Shown: positions 21,659 through 35,520 of the stretch, piece after piece
How the letters are laid out: the number at the start of each line of letters is the position of its first letter
Position numbering within the stretch: position 1 is the stretch's first letter
NCBI GenBank assembly: GCA_014549065.1
Contig: JACDOX010000052.1
Span: 1,714,728 to 1,778,727 of the forward strand
Source of the DNA: Cardinalis cardinalis
Lineage: Eukaryota; Chordata; Aves; Passeriformes; Cardinalidae
DNA length: 64,000 bases
Direction of reading: 5' to 3'
The notes under the pieces: model-generated
The model's database searches: none
What the model was told of the DNA's origin: nothing
The model's input: only the letters and a program-made list of their open reading frames with translations
Translations under genes and position numbers: made by a program

Positions 21659-24600
21659 AGATTTTATAACTGTAAATACAGTGTGGTAATATCTGCTCAT
21701 AAAAACTAAAATTTAGTCATATTTAACTTTAGAAGAAATACAAAATCACATTTTTTATTAAGTATTTCATTTGTTCTGTCTTGTACAAATTAATAACACG
21801 GAAGAACACTTATTGAAAGACAGTTCTCACAGATGTTAGATAACTAGGTAAGCTGATGCAGTAGTTTCTAGAGGGATTCAGAGGAAAATTGCTTTTATGT
21901 CCTGAAGCAAAATAGCATTCCATATTTCACATGATAATAAAACATATCCTCAGGGTAAGTAAGTTGTCTCTNCTTTTAAAACAAAACACAATTCAATTTG
22001 CATGCAAAAGTAAAGTACTATTTTATGAGAACAAGTAACTCTCCTGAGCTTACTGTTTTAGCAGATTCTAATACCTTTTGTAACAGTACACTAGTTCCAA
22101 ATTAACGCTGGCTGGCCATAACCAACTGGATTTATAAGATTCATTGGCATGTTAGGCATCAACTCACAGTTAAATCACTACAAGTAATTTAAGAAGTTCC
22201 AAGATATGGCTTTCAGATAGAAATGCCCTTCAATACATCTAAACTTTTGAGTTGACAGTCAAAACCAGTATATTTATGTAAATAGGATGAGTTTACTATA
22301 TAAATAGGATATATAAATAGCAAGAGCAGAANAACTCTGCATTTTAACCAAAACCTGGTATACCTCTAGATCTGGTAAAACACTGAAAAGGACAGATTGT
22401 GCTGGTGAGTGATATAGCAGGCCAGGGACCGAGGAAGATCTCCAGCAATGTCAACAGTGACTTCCACAAGGCAGTGTGGAACTTTCTGAAGTATATTGAT
22501 TCTTTTCTTTCCCCCATCTCCCCGGTCTTTCAGAAGCTTTACAGTTTCCATTTTCTTCAATCTTATGAGTCAGAGACAAGACAAAAGAGATTCTTAGTTC
22601 ATTTAACCTGTGCCCATAGTACCACATAGAACTACAGTATCTTCAACAACATTGGAGTAGAATGTTTCCAAAACACTTATAAACATCCTCAAAAACTTAC
22701 AAAGCAGTCATAAGTGGACAGAAGTGTGTCTCTGTGTGCTTACACTGAATATCCTGTTAAAAGGAANAGTAGCTATCCAATTCAGTTCTAACATTTCAGA
22801 TTAACTAAAGACTTTCAAAGAGTAAGTGAAGAAAGATAAAAGGACATGAGAAAAAAATTAGTTTAGAGGACACAGTGGAACACAAACTGTCTTCAATAAT
22901 TTTGTTCAGATTTAGGTTGCTGTTAGGGAAAAAAGAAAGGAATTATTAATAGGAAAATAAGGAAAATTAAGACATACTGAACTACAAGTTCAAAAAAGCC
23001 AGCTCTGGTCTCTGGCCTCANATACAAGTAGCTATATCCAGTAATGGTATTGAGAGTCTTCAAAGCATTATTTTGTGGATGCTAGAATTAGCATCTAGGC
23101 ATGATGTTGCAGTCACAAACCTGAAGCTTTCTAAGGCTTTCTGGAAGCCACAGGCAAATTCAGCTATGTTGCAAAACTGACGCACAACACATACACTAGA
23201 AGCAGGAAAACCCACATTGTAACAGGATGCTGAGAATAAAAGTGATCCTGGAATTTAGAAGCCTTCGCTACACAAATGGTTCTACTTACTTTGAGATTCT
23301 TCTAAAAATCAGTTCATGAGTGTTAAAGCTTAAAAATTTAGTTTTTGACTTTTGTATAATTCAGTCACAGGTGATGGTGCTGCTCCCTTGAGGTAGCTGA
23401 AATAGAACTCTTGTTTACCTAGCAAAGAAGATTGTATACAAAAANCTATTTTCTAGCAATATCTCATTAACAGTCTGTTCACAAAAACAGCTCCTGAAGA
23501 ATTTCCGCCTTATATAGAAGAGTTCCTCTGAATACTTCTGTAGGACAGAGTGACTCTGTTTTCTAAATCCCTTTCCAGTGCCACCAAGAGAAAGCGACCC
23601 ACAAAGAAGAGATGCACTGGAATCAGCCCAGATTAGTAGATATGTTCACTGCTGATAAGCCACTCAGCCAGTACCACATGCTAACGTGTTGTCTAGTCAG
23701 ACAGAGAAGTGCTGGACTGTATGATCCACCAGACCTAAGTGATGATGGGGTAAGTNACAATGGAGGCATTGAAGTCTTAAGTCCAGAGATTTTTCTTTTT
23801 CATTGAGCTATCTTAAATTTGTGTCTACTATCTAGATTGAAATAAGGGTTTTCAAAAGATGTNGCTCAAACAATACCTTGGTCATTTTTCTTCTTGCCAC
23901 TTAAAAAATGCCTGCCTAGGAGAGTCAGTATTTAAGTGAATTCATGAGTTCAAACATACTCTTTGGGCAGAACGGGAACAGTGTTCCCTCAGAATGCTAC
24001 TTGTACTATCCTCTTAATTTTTTTCTAGTATTTTTCTCCATCAATCTTCAGGGTTCTGTACTAGTTCAGAAGATTGAGATGATAACTTTACAGCAGTATT
24101 CAAGGTAAAATACATTTCGTGCTGATGCCATGTTAATGGCTATTGTTAGGTGAGAAACAAGTCATTTGCTNGCTGAAATTTATAAGATTAATGACACTTC
24201 TATATTATCCTGCCAAGAGAATTTGTTTTAAATATGTATGAACTTACACTTCCATACAAATGCAATAGCATGCTGTTCATAAAAAGAATCAAAATAAAAT
24301 ATGCAAATAATGCTGTGTAAAAGCCTGGTGTTATATCCACTGTGCATTAAAATTCTTTGTCCAGCAGTGCATTTCACATTGAAATGGCNTATAAATAAAT
24401 GAACAAATCAGCAAACAGGATTATTGTCTTTAAATATGCAAGTTTCCTGACAAAATTTCTGACACAATGAATTCTTCTCAATACATAAATTTTGTAATAG
24501 GTTATTTATAGTAACCTAAGTTATATTTTCATCCTCACATATTCTGTATATATTTTGTGTAGCATTTTGTTATACCTTTTCCCTATAATTTTATTTTCTT

Positions 24601-25414
24601 CAAAAATAAAGAAACTGTCAATATGTTTAGCAACAAGGGTTTTTTTTTGTCTATTGGCCTTTCTCCTAAGAAATACACTGTCTATTAAAAAAATGAAAAT
24701 ATAGTTTCAGAGTAATTTCAGGGAAACTTCACTGCTACAGTAAANTTGTTCTTATTGCCTGCAAACTTATTTCATCTGTGCAAAGGTGTTGTGCACATTT
24801 GAAGCAATAAGTATCATCTTTGGAGATCTTTGAGTGTGGTGAAAGAGCTAAACAATAAGAATTAGCAGGTTCTCTGGAGTCAATCTTCAGCACCATGAGA
24901 AAAAAAAGGACTGATAATGCAAAAAAGTCTACCACTTTTTTTCAACCTGGAATGCANATATCTCTCTAAAGGCATTACATATTGATTTCAAAACAACAAA
25001 ACTAGCTTTCTTTGGTTAAATTAAATGAAAATCAGTTTCTCAAAGTATCTTTTTAAGACCAAGTTAATGCTTATACATAAAAAGAAAGAGCAAAAGAATG
25101 AAGAAAAATTTGAGGGAAGGAATTAGAAAAAGAGTAAGAGACAATGAAATTAATGAAATAGTCCCTTTGTTGATTAANCTCTTTAATGGATTGCTTCAGT
25201 CCCTGAAGTATCAGTTTTCAAACTATGTATTTAACCAGCATACTCTGTGTCATCTATATTTATTTACACACCTTTTTGTCACATAATGGTTTCCCTCTGA
25301 GATCAGCATATCACAGGTTCCCTGCAAATGTGGCATTTAATATATAGAGCTGTATCTATACATGAATTACATNATACTATTAGATCAAAAGGGGTACACA
25401 AAATTCAGACATGT
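21659..25414. other. AT-rich unique sequence, no gene seen
   Basis: Open frames do not exceed 76 codons. A minor direct repetition of 'ataaatagga' lies near 22299-22320. No transposon was recognised. Confidence 0.4.
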
Positions 25415-25444
25415 TTGCAGTTGCTGCTGTTGCAGTTGCTGCTG
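25415..25444. repeat. perfect 15-bp tandem duplication (CAG/CTG-rich)
   Basis: The unit 'ttgcagttgctgctg' occurs twice without a mismatch. It is a short imperfect trinucleotide-type repeat (GCTGCTG inside a longer unit) in an AT-rich setting. Confidence 0.9.
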
Positions 25445-28400
25445 TAGCACTACCACTGTTTAGTATCCCTGTTTACAAACGCTGTTTTTCCACAAGATAG
25501 CATTGTTGTGAGCTTTAAGAGCAGTAGCTGCCCTTAACTGAAGACAAACAACAGAAGATTTACCATNAATGCACAAGTTTAATATGTGAACCCTTCAAGC
25601 CTGATTGATCCAATTAGTACAATCCAGTTAGATCAGTTACAGGAAACTGCAGCTTCTTCAAGTTTTGGACATAAAAAAGGATAGAATATTCTTTAAATTA
25701 NCATCTTTTGGGAAGGCACATGCTCATGTCACATTCTACAATGAAGACCATGGCCTAAAAATAAATAATTAGACCCCTGAGATGAAATGCCAGCAAAATT
25801 GATTTTGACAATAAAGCAGATACAAACATATGAAGTATTATGAAACATTGTCTAGATGCAAATTAATTTTAATTATTCTCATATTCNGTGTAAAAGCTTG
25901 GTTTACAAAGTAATTGCACTGATTTCAACATTATTTTCCCAGAATTATACCACAATAAATGAGGGGAATTTGACCTTTGTTTATGGNGAACTTGCTACAC
26001 GAGAATGTGGAAAGTAATGGAAATCTTAAGGTTAAGATCATGCACAGCACAGAGTCCTAAGAGTAAATCAAGCAGAATTCAGAATGACTTTTGAAGAAAT
26101 AGAATAACCTTTAACACAACCTTTTATAAAAGAGAAATCGGCTTTCTAATCNTTTGTTACTTACATGAAATAAGATTTCATTTAATCACTTGTAGATGTT
26201 GTGTTTTCATTACATCCATCAAGTTACTTAGTCAGGTATCTTATTTCCTTCCCTACCAGAAGAAAACCAGATACCAGGAAAAATAAATGTCCCTAAACAA
26301 CCAATCCATCCAATGACAGATTTTGTTGGAGTTGGTTTTTGTTTTTTTAATTAAAAGAAAGAATGCTAAGAGAGATTACATTTTTAAAGCCAACTTTTTT
26401 TTTTTGTATGTCAAGACACAAAAGAAAGGTAGTCATTAGAGTGAAATGCTTTAGCATCTTATCTCCAACACTGAACAGTGTGNAGTTTTAAAAATTATAA
26501 AATCAATTAAATGGAAACTTTGCATAATATGTTAAGAAGAATATTTAATTCTATTACCAGACAGGTCATATTCGGGTAATACCCTCATAGAACATTCTAG
26601 ACTATTAAAAAAATCAACCATACTTACGCGTAAAAGATTATTTTAGTATTCTCAAACTGGAATTTAAAAAAATGGATTTTAAATAGTGAAAAGCTCTGTT
26701 AGCCATGTCTAAAAAAAAGTCACAAAAATCTTCCATGTTATCAATACTTGTACATTTTAAATAAACTTGACTTCATAAAATTGGATGTTTGCCCCAGTGA
26801 CTAAGGTAAAATAAATACGTCTATTATTCTAGAACATACTCTGGTGCACAATATTAACATCAAATGTTTCATAGAATCAACAGCACAATCTGTTTTGTTT
26901 TCATTCAGTTCCTTGATTTCCTTCCTTCTTCATGTGGAGTTTTATTCTTGCACCTAGTTCAGGGCAATGGAATTTATGTGTGTGTTTTAATTTAATGTGT
27001 TTTTTAAAATTTAATTGTTGATATTGCAGAGTTGCCATAGACCAAGTGTTTGCTTGGTTTTTTTAATTGAAGATTTGATATTTACATGGTGCCCAAGCGG
27101 TAGATTATTTCTTTCAGTATTTCTCATCCTGTAGGCTCAGATGTTTTATCATTTTCTTTCTATAGTTGATTTTTGATGAACACTCAAAAAGTGTTCTTTG
27201 CATAAATATTGNTTCATATTTTTTGAATTCCTAAATTAGTTTGCTTTTTCATTTTTTGAATTTTAGTGTTGAATAAATCATTTTTCATATGCACTTTTAC
27301 ATTTTCNTCTTGTGTACCTAATGCTTCTCTCTAAGTCAATTTTGTTAAATCAGACCACACAATCTAAATTAATTCCTACTGAAAAACAAATTGAAATTCT
27401 TCTTCTCTACTGCATTATTTTAGAAATATTACTTGAAGTTTGTTCAGTTCTTATATCTACATATTTTTATTCAATGTAAAGTCTAGTTTTATATATGGTC
27501 TTTGATTCTATCTAAACAAAAGCCTTATCTGACACAAAGCAAAATTAAGTCCTCATTTCTATTTGTATAGTCATTCTTGAACTTGGGCAAATGTTGCATA
27601 TGTTCTGCATTTTCTATTGGTTTTAGAAAGAATAANAATGGCCCTAAATTTGGCATATTTATTTTTTAGTGAGGTGGACTAAGTATCACACAATTTCTAT
27701 CTTGACCGAATGCTACATTTCATGGTGTCAAAAGAACAAGCTCAAGGGACTAAGGAAATGTTCAGAGAAATCTAGCTAAGATTTCAGGTTTTCTAAAACC
27801 AATATCAAATAAAGAAATCAAATATCAAATACAGAAAATATCATTGCCGTGTCACAGTTTTCATTAAACAAAATTTACATTTGCAGAAAACTGCAAAAAG
27901 GAATCACAAACAACACCTCCACAAAACTTTNTCACTGCAGCTATAACTGAAAAGAAATACAATGACAGGTCCTTATACTATTTCCACAAAATGATTTTCC
28001 ATCCTCTGTGGTTGGGCATATTGCTATAACAGTCTTATTGCACAGCAGCCACAGAGATACAGGTCTGTGTTTTTTCCCATCTGGCTAATTAACATATAAT
28101 CTATCTGAAGAAGTGTTGTTTGTCTAGAACACCAAGTTCTTGGCTCACTGGTTAAGTATTCTCATAAAGATGTTGGATTCTCCCCAAGGGCTGGGGAACA
28201 CTCTTTGGCCACAGAAATGCCTGCTAGTTAAGCAGTGTCACATCAATTTAAAATACTGTTCATTCATCAGTGCACATGGTTATTGGGAGACACTCATACT
28301 TTGTCTGAAAGCAACAGGTGGTGTTACAATATGGTAAAATAAAGTAGNGTAAAGTAGGGTAGTAGTTTCGTGTGATTGTCCTTTTTTAAGGAGTTTTACT

Positions 28401-31400
28401 CTAAGTGCTGCTAGAATTCTAACAGTGGGTGGCGATGCATTTAGTGAAAAATACCTTCATTGTGGCAGAATTCTAGTTGTATTATTCTATAACACCGGAT
28501 CTTATGCAATCCCAATAATATATCTATTAAAAGTAAAAACACTCAGTAAAATATAATAAATATTTGAAATTGCCATAATGCAACGTAATATCATATATCA
28601 TATCAATGGGGAAACATTTACAGTAATGCAAAATTCATAGCATTAACTCTATATATGGTGGTTATGGTAAAAGATTATTTAATATAGCTTTTAACAAACC
28701 AATACTTAGAAGCTATTTAAACTATATGAAATCAAAGTAGCTAACAGAGAACAAAGGAAAGATAAAGTGGGAAAAACCTGCTTAATATTATTTTTTGAAA
28801 ATATTGCTTAATAGATTCCTTTTCTTCCTTGCCCACTGTCACTTATTTTGCTTATCTACAAAATACCAACTTGAGGGAAGTCATACAATTTTACAAATTC
28901 ACCTGCTTTCTGACCTTCTAAGGCCAGTATTGCACTTAGCAGAGGAATACTCCAAAGAGTTTTAAATACCAGAAGTCCATTAGAAAAAACACAGTGCCTG
29001 AAAACCACATATGAAACATGTTGCTTACTTGAGCCCAGATCCTCACATCATGTAAACAAGGATAATTGAGAATTAATGTTGATAGGTGTCAGCTATCAGA
29101 AACATTAAATAATTAGACTGATAGCTAAAACCTTGTAAGTGTGTGTTCACTTAACAAATGTAACATTACACATCTNGGAGTGATTGCTTGAATATTTATA
29201 TTACATGGCAGAGTTCACAGCACTGCCATCACACNTATAGTTAACTTGAAACATTGTGACCTCCTTCAGTATTTTTCAAAATTAGCAAAAATTACCATAA
29301 AGTCCTGGTTTATCATTTAGAATGTTATACTGACACATACGTATGTATACATTTGCTCATAAAATACCATTAAAGTATTAATGAAATTATTAAAATACTT
29401 GGAAAGTGGGTAAAATCAAGCTCCCTGAGCCCCATTTTAAAGACCTGACATTGAAAATTAGTCTGTTCCAGGAATTTTGGCAATTAAAGCAGAACCATCC
29501 ATCACCTTTTGTCCCATTCTTTTTCGTTTGATTGTTTTCTAATTTTAATGGCATACATTAGTGGAGATAAAATTGGAAAAACTTCAAAGAATTTACTGCA
29601 GTACAAAAAGCCTTAAGAAAGTATCTCCTTGTGTATCTATCAATAGTATCCCAACATTACACTAGTAGAATATGTTGAGTTACCTCAGAATTTCTTGTGA
29701 TTTTGGTATATTAAGAACATGGAGCAGGTTTTTCTTGGCCTGCATTCTCTGCAGCTATTCCTCCTGAGCATGATGGCTTTCATTCCACCCTTGCTGGGAT
29801 GCGTTAAGCAAGTGTGAATGCTGTAATCTATTGTCAAAAGCTACTACTGAGTTTCTGCAAATTATAGCAAGACTGGTAGAGAGACAGAAGTTGATACCAG
29901 TTTTTATGGTCACTTGATAAAAATACCTGNCCTTCTTATTATAGAATAATTCAATTTTTCACTATCAGATTTACCAAACATAATCTTGAACGAGGGAGGG
30001 GTTGTTGGTCCGAAAAGCCTAAGCAAAANATTTTTTTCACTGTTTCTTTCATAAGCAATCTATTGTTTCCTTGATAGAGGTGATTTAAGCTTCCCTTTTT
30101 ATTTTTACTGTTTTTTATTATTTGTTATTATTTTTCCCCTAATTTCTTCATGAGTAGAATCTTCTTTCTAATTTCTCCTTCTCTACCTTTTTATTGGTGA
30201 ATACTACAACTAATACTTTTCTAGTACTTTAAAGGGAGCCCAAGGATTTCAGCTAAATAAAATCATCTTTCTTTGCCTCAGTGGCAGTACTGAAGAGGAT
30301 TGGTAGGGATTGAAAATCCATTCTGGCAGCTGGAATAAAATGTTTTTGTCACTAAGCTAGAAATCATGATGATTTGAGCATTTGTGTTTGATACAATAGA
30401 CTTAGATTGATCTTTGGTAAGTTTTATTTCTTCTAAATGAAGAAGCAAAATTATATTTTAGAAACCTGTCCTGGCTGTAAAGTAGAACGTTATACCACAG
30501 CATAATGTCTTACACTCTGCATGAATAATGTTGCTGAAAAAAGTTCAGAAATGTCTCCTTTGCTTTTATGACTCCAAGTCATAGGGATATTTTTCATTAT
30601 TTTCTGCTAGAAAATCCAGAGTTATTGTCTCGTATTCTCCTCACCCTAAAGAAAAAAATTACTAATTCATGAATTTCACGGTTTAAAATAAGAATGTAAA
30701 AGCACAATTTCACTTTTGAATCATAAGTCGTATGAAACATGAATCACTGATATGACATCAACACTGAGTGTATGATTTGGCTTCAGGTTAAAGGAATATA
30801 CTCACCATGTTTTGTTTAATTTTTTTAAACATCAATCCACTTTATAATGCCATCACAAGTAAAAGAATAATCTTCTCTTTCAAGACATCAGGCCCTTGGT
30901 GGTTCTTACATTCCTGTGAAATAAAAATAAAATATTGTTAAAGAAGTTTTGAAAAATCCATTATAATGGCCTAAATATATGGTGTGAAAATGTGAAGTCA
31001 TCGAAACACAATGACATGAATGAATGGATGAGCATGGTTTTGGTCCACCAAAATAGGTTTTGCTTTGATATCTTAAGTTGTGGGTTTTTTCTTTCCTCTT
31101 ACTATGTAAGGCCCCTAAGATTTTATTCTCAGGTCAAACAAAGGAAAAAAAAAGTTTTCAAAACACCAGAATATTTCTTTTCTCATGTCCTAAAAAACTT
31201 AGGACTTATCTGCTGAAATCATGAATTTCCAAATTAAAAAACCTAAGTTCACCTGCAGATCTCAAGAAAAATCTAAATCTGTTATTCTCTACTTGTCTTT
31301 ANATTCCTTTACATATAATGCATTTCCCTCACATTTTCTTGAACATTTATACTAAGGTTTCTTTTTACTGTTGACCGTAATTTATAAGAAACCATGTTCA

Positions 31401-34400
31401 ATTATAAATGCTGCTNAATAGATGTTTTTTTCTCCCTCCATCATTTTACCATACTAAATATAAGTTAATGGAGGAATATGTTAAACATTGTAACACCTGA
31501 ATATCATGCAGCACTTCTATATCCCAGGTAGAACGTTAATGAGCATTGGACATTTTACAGAGGAAAAANTTTTCTTCCTAATTCATGGAAAACACCATAA
31601 AATTTTATTCATTGTATATTCTTTGGGCAGCACTGCTAAAATTCTATCATATTTCAATTTGATATATTGATGCAATATTATTTTCTGACTTTGGGATTTT
31701 GCATTTTTTACACATGCAGAAATATGCAGAAATGAAGGTCTCAAGATACCTTAAAGTAGAACTAATCAAAAAAGNCAGTGGTCAGCCCATACTGGATGTT
31801 TTATGAACTTCACCAATTTCAGTTCCACTATACTGCTGCTGTTTCCTGTTCACTATGTTGAACCATCTGGAGCTGCAACTACAGATTTTCTTTTCCTCTC
31901 TGTTGCAGGTGGGAAAAAGGTGTTCTATGTAATTTTATTATTTTATCCAAAATATAACCAAATTGTGTCATTTCCCACTTTTCTAAGAATTTTCATGTCA
32001 AGTTCAAAACCTTGCTGAAAGTGGTTTTAGGTTATTAAACTTAAATATCCTTCCCTGAATTTTTTGATTATACATATGGAAAAGTAAAAGTTAAGTTGAA
32101 TTTTTTTTAATACATCAGATTTCAAAAGATTTTGTTCCATACTTTATTTCATTTTAAATATTTTTTAATGACAGATGTTCCATATTTAGATGACCATGTC
32201 CAATGCAGTTGTGTGCAAATTAAAAAATAAGGGAAATTTAAAAAAAAAGAAAGTATGTATGTATTGGAAACACAGATTATTTTCTTTTTTNTTTTTTTAA
32301 TATATGAAGCAGACTATTCTTTGCCTTTTAAACTGAGGATTTAGGTCAGTTCCTCATTATGTGTAGTAAATGCTGTTTCAATGTTTACCTCCTAGACCAG
32401 ACTTTTTTTCTATTGAATTTTATAGATTATTGATATGGTCTCTTGTCATTATATAATAAAAAATTTAAATAACAATTCAAGAACAAGATGTGTCATCGAC
32501 CACTGCCAAGTAACACACAAAAAATTCAGGATTAAATAAAATTTTGATTTGTATATGGTAATCTAGCATAATTTTCATTAAATCTTTAGTCAGTCTTATT
32601 TTCAGGAATTCTGAGAGCTGCATCTCTCAGTGACTCCAAAAGAAGTTCTCAACACTNAGTACTTCAGCAAAGTGCATGTGTCCTATTTCATTATTTGTNT
32701 GAGATACATGATACTGCTTCGGGACATGTTCACTTACTTTTCCAGTTTTTGTGACATCCACAGTCAGAAATTGTTTCTGGTTGCTAACAGATGGTGTTTC
32801 TTTCCTCTTACATAATGGCCTTACCTGAAAGATGCAGAATGTGCTGCAGTTAAGTCTTACTTCAGATGCCACTTCTCTTCAAAGCCTGTAGTAGTTCCAC
32901 CCAATTTCTCCTTGCAGAGAAAGTTATGTTCAGTTTCTATAACCTTTAATTAAAAAGAAACTGGCAGTACATTTAGCTTCATTGTGATGTGCCATTTATT
33001 TCTCATTGTTAACATTTGAAAGAAATTAATGTCAGAAATTTGGCCTAAAAAATAGTCAGTTGTTTTGTCAGTATCCAGATATGTGTTTTTTCTTTCTGCC
33101 AAGTGAACAGTAATCCATTTTAAATAAAAGTTACTGTGTTAATTCAAAAGAGCCTGCAAAACACTGGTTTTTTGCTTCCAACTCTAAGATAAGTGATTGG
33201 ACCACATACAACTTCAAGATCAGTTTGCTATTTTTTTCACTTTATATAAAAGGCAGAAATATTACACAACCTAAACTTAGTAAGGCAGGAGTAAGTACTC
33301 TAATACTAATGTGTTTGAGATAATTTTGCAGTATTTCATCAGAAAAAAAAACCTGTTTAAAGGACACAGTTGGTTAGTCTGTGTAAAATTTGCTGAAAGG
33401 TCTCTTTCTTAAGGTAAGGACTGCTATATATACTTAAACAAATATGCTAATGTTCCTAAATAATTAATTTTAAATTTCCCACGACCTAAAATTGTTAACA
33501 TGCAGTTTTTACTGTTTATTAAAGATTTAATGNATTTTTGCAGTTAATGGTTGTTTAAGACATCTGTACCCAGGGGTTAGCATGGTCATTCCTTCACAGA
33601 CATTTATACCACCAGTGCTAGCTGTAAAGAACATCCCAATCCATCTCTTTTGACTCCATTTGAAAAGAATTGCACTATCGTATAAGAAACTACTTATATT
33701 TTTTCAAAGCTTTGTCATGAATGAGAAATATTATCAACCCAGTTATATATCAGGGGGAAAAAATATAATATTTCAGACTCATAAGTCTGTCTCTCAAACT
33801 TCAAGCCAACTGCAAGCTTTTCCTTTAAATGATACATAATTATGAAGATTAAATAAAAGGTTTGTGTGCCATAGCATTATATTACCATATAAATAGGTGA
33901 TTTTTGTAAAAGTTGATTTCAGATGTAAGGAGGTTATGGCAAAAAGACTTGTGATTACATGTGCATCAATCAAGCTTCAGTCGCAATAGGTTTGAAATCC
34001 CACATTAAGCTTGAAAAACCAATTATTTATGTGAAAAAGAAATCTTTATTATTCAGTATTGACTTCAAGAACATTATCATTGTGATACCAAACTAGCATG
34101 CAAAATAGATTGAGAAGTAAGAAATCAAAACAGTTTGAAATACTTCAATAAAGTGTAGGTGTCTGAAGATTTTCCGATCAATATCTATTTGCTAGGAAAG
34201 TGTATCTACAAAATAAATAAATGCAGAAAGGGCCTCATTTAAAACAACTCCAATGTTTATGAAAAAAAAAAGAAACAGCTGTAGAAAAAGAAAAAAATTC
34301 TAAAATGAAACTTTAATTTTAGAATTTATCATTTTTTAAAATTGTTTTAAAATGTTATCAGTGTTTGCAAATATCACAAGCATTTCATAGATATCTTCAT

Positions 34401-35341
34401 GAACAGGCTTTGAAGCCTGTGAGATTATCTACCAGCACAAAACTAGCACACATAAAGTGGGTTTGGAGGCTGTAAGATTTACATAATTTCAAAATAGAAT
34501 GAAATAAAAATCTAAAAAAATGAAATAGTCAAATTTCTGGAGCAATATTCGTGAATAATTGTGAATAATATTCACCAGAGGAAATAAAAAACTAATGTAA
34601 ATACACACAGAAATATTTTTCTTGTGCTCTACAGAACCATGAATAGACTTCCACAGAAAATTCCATGAGATGTATTAATGTCGGATTTGTACCATGATTT
34701 CCTGTTACCTATACAGAGCTAGAAATTTTTAGATAGGCATTTTACTACAACTTAAGGTCAACAATTACATTTTTAGAAAACATCCTATGTGCCATAGATC
34801 AAAGTATAAAGCTGTATTTTTGAGTCATAATTTATAATTTTTTTATGACAGGAGAATCAGCACATTTATTTTCTAGATACAGGCAAGACTGAAAAAGGAC
34901 CAAGATGGCAGCCTCTTAAGGGTGTTTTTTCTGTATAATCTATGATACTGGAAAGGAGAAGGCTTTTTTTGCATTTTAAAAGAAAAACTTAGAAATATGC
35001 ATATACAGTCTTAGATTTTACAAGAGCAGCTATCTCAACAAAGTATTGAGGGGTTTTTTTTCTTCCACCTTTCTGATTTAGGGTTTGTTTTTCTGGCTAA
35101 GAAACTTTAAAATTATTGTTTTATAACCACTCTTCTAAACCAAAGTTAAAAGAACAAGGACATATCTAATTACAATTTAGATAGTTACATAATTGTTAGG
35201 GAAATATCAATTACTGGGATTATATTATGTTTTCCTATTTTTTTCTGGAGAATTGACTTGTTTGCTTCTTCTAAATTCAGACTCTCGGGGAACTTAATTT
35301 AGGAAACAGCTCTTTCAGAACGATGTAAAACTTAATAGATC
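25445..35341. other. long AT-rich stretch, no gene or recognised transposon
   Basis: Almost 10 kb contain no open frame above about 81 codons and no CR1, SINE or LTR signature that I could recognise. Composition is strongly AT-rich with many T and A homopolymers. It could be intronic or a deep gene desert. Confidence 0.4.
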
Positions 35342-35520
35342 TCTATTCCATTTCTTGTTTTGCTTTGGTTTTATGACTTTTCCTTTCTCTGTTGAACTCT
35401 CTTTGTCTCAACCCATGAGTTTTCTTGCTTTTACCCTTTTGATTCCCTTGCTGATTGTGCTAGTGGAGGAGTGAGCGAGCAGCTGTGTGGGGCTTGGCAG
35501 CTGGCTGGGGTTAAACCAGC
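35342..35520 (+). mobile_element. ERVL-like LTR, 3' portion only, plus strand
   Basis: The sequence holds the R/U5 part of the avian ERVL-type LTR also seen at 16 kb: 'ctctttgtctcaacccatga', 'gttttcttgcttttaccctt', 'gagtgagcgagcagctgtgt', and the terminal 'ggctggggttaaacc'. The U3 and TATA region to the left is not recognisable, so the copy is truncated or heavily decayed at its 5' side. It is better preserved in this part than the copy at 16 kb. Confidence 0.75.
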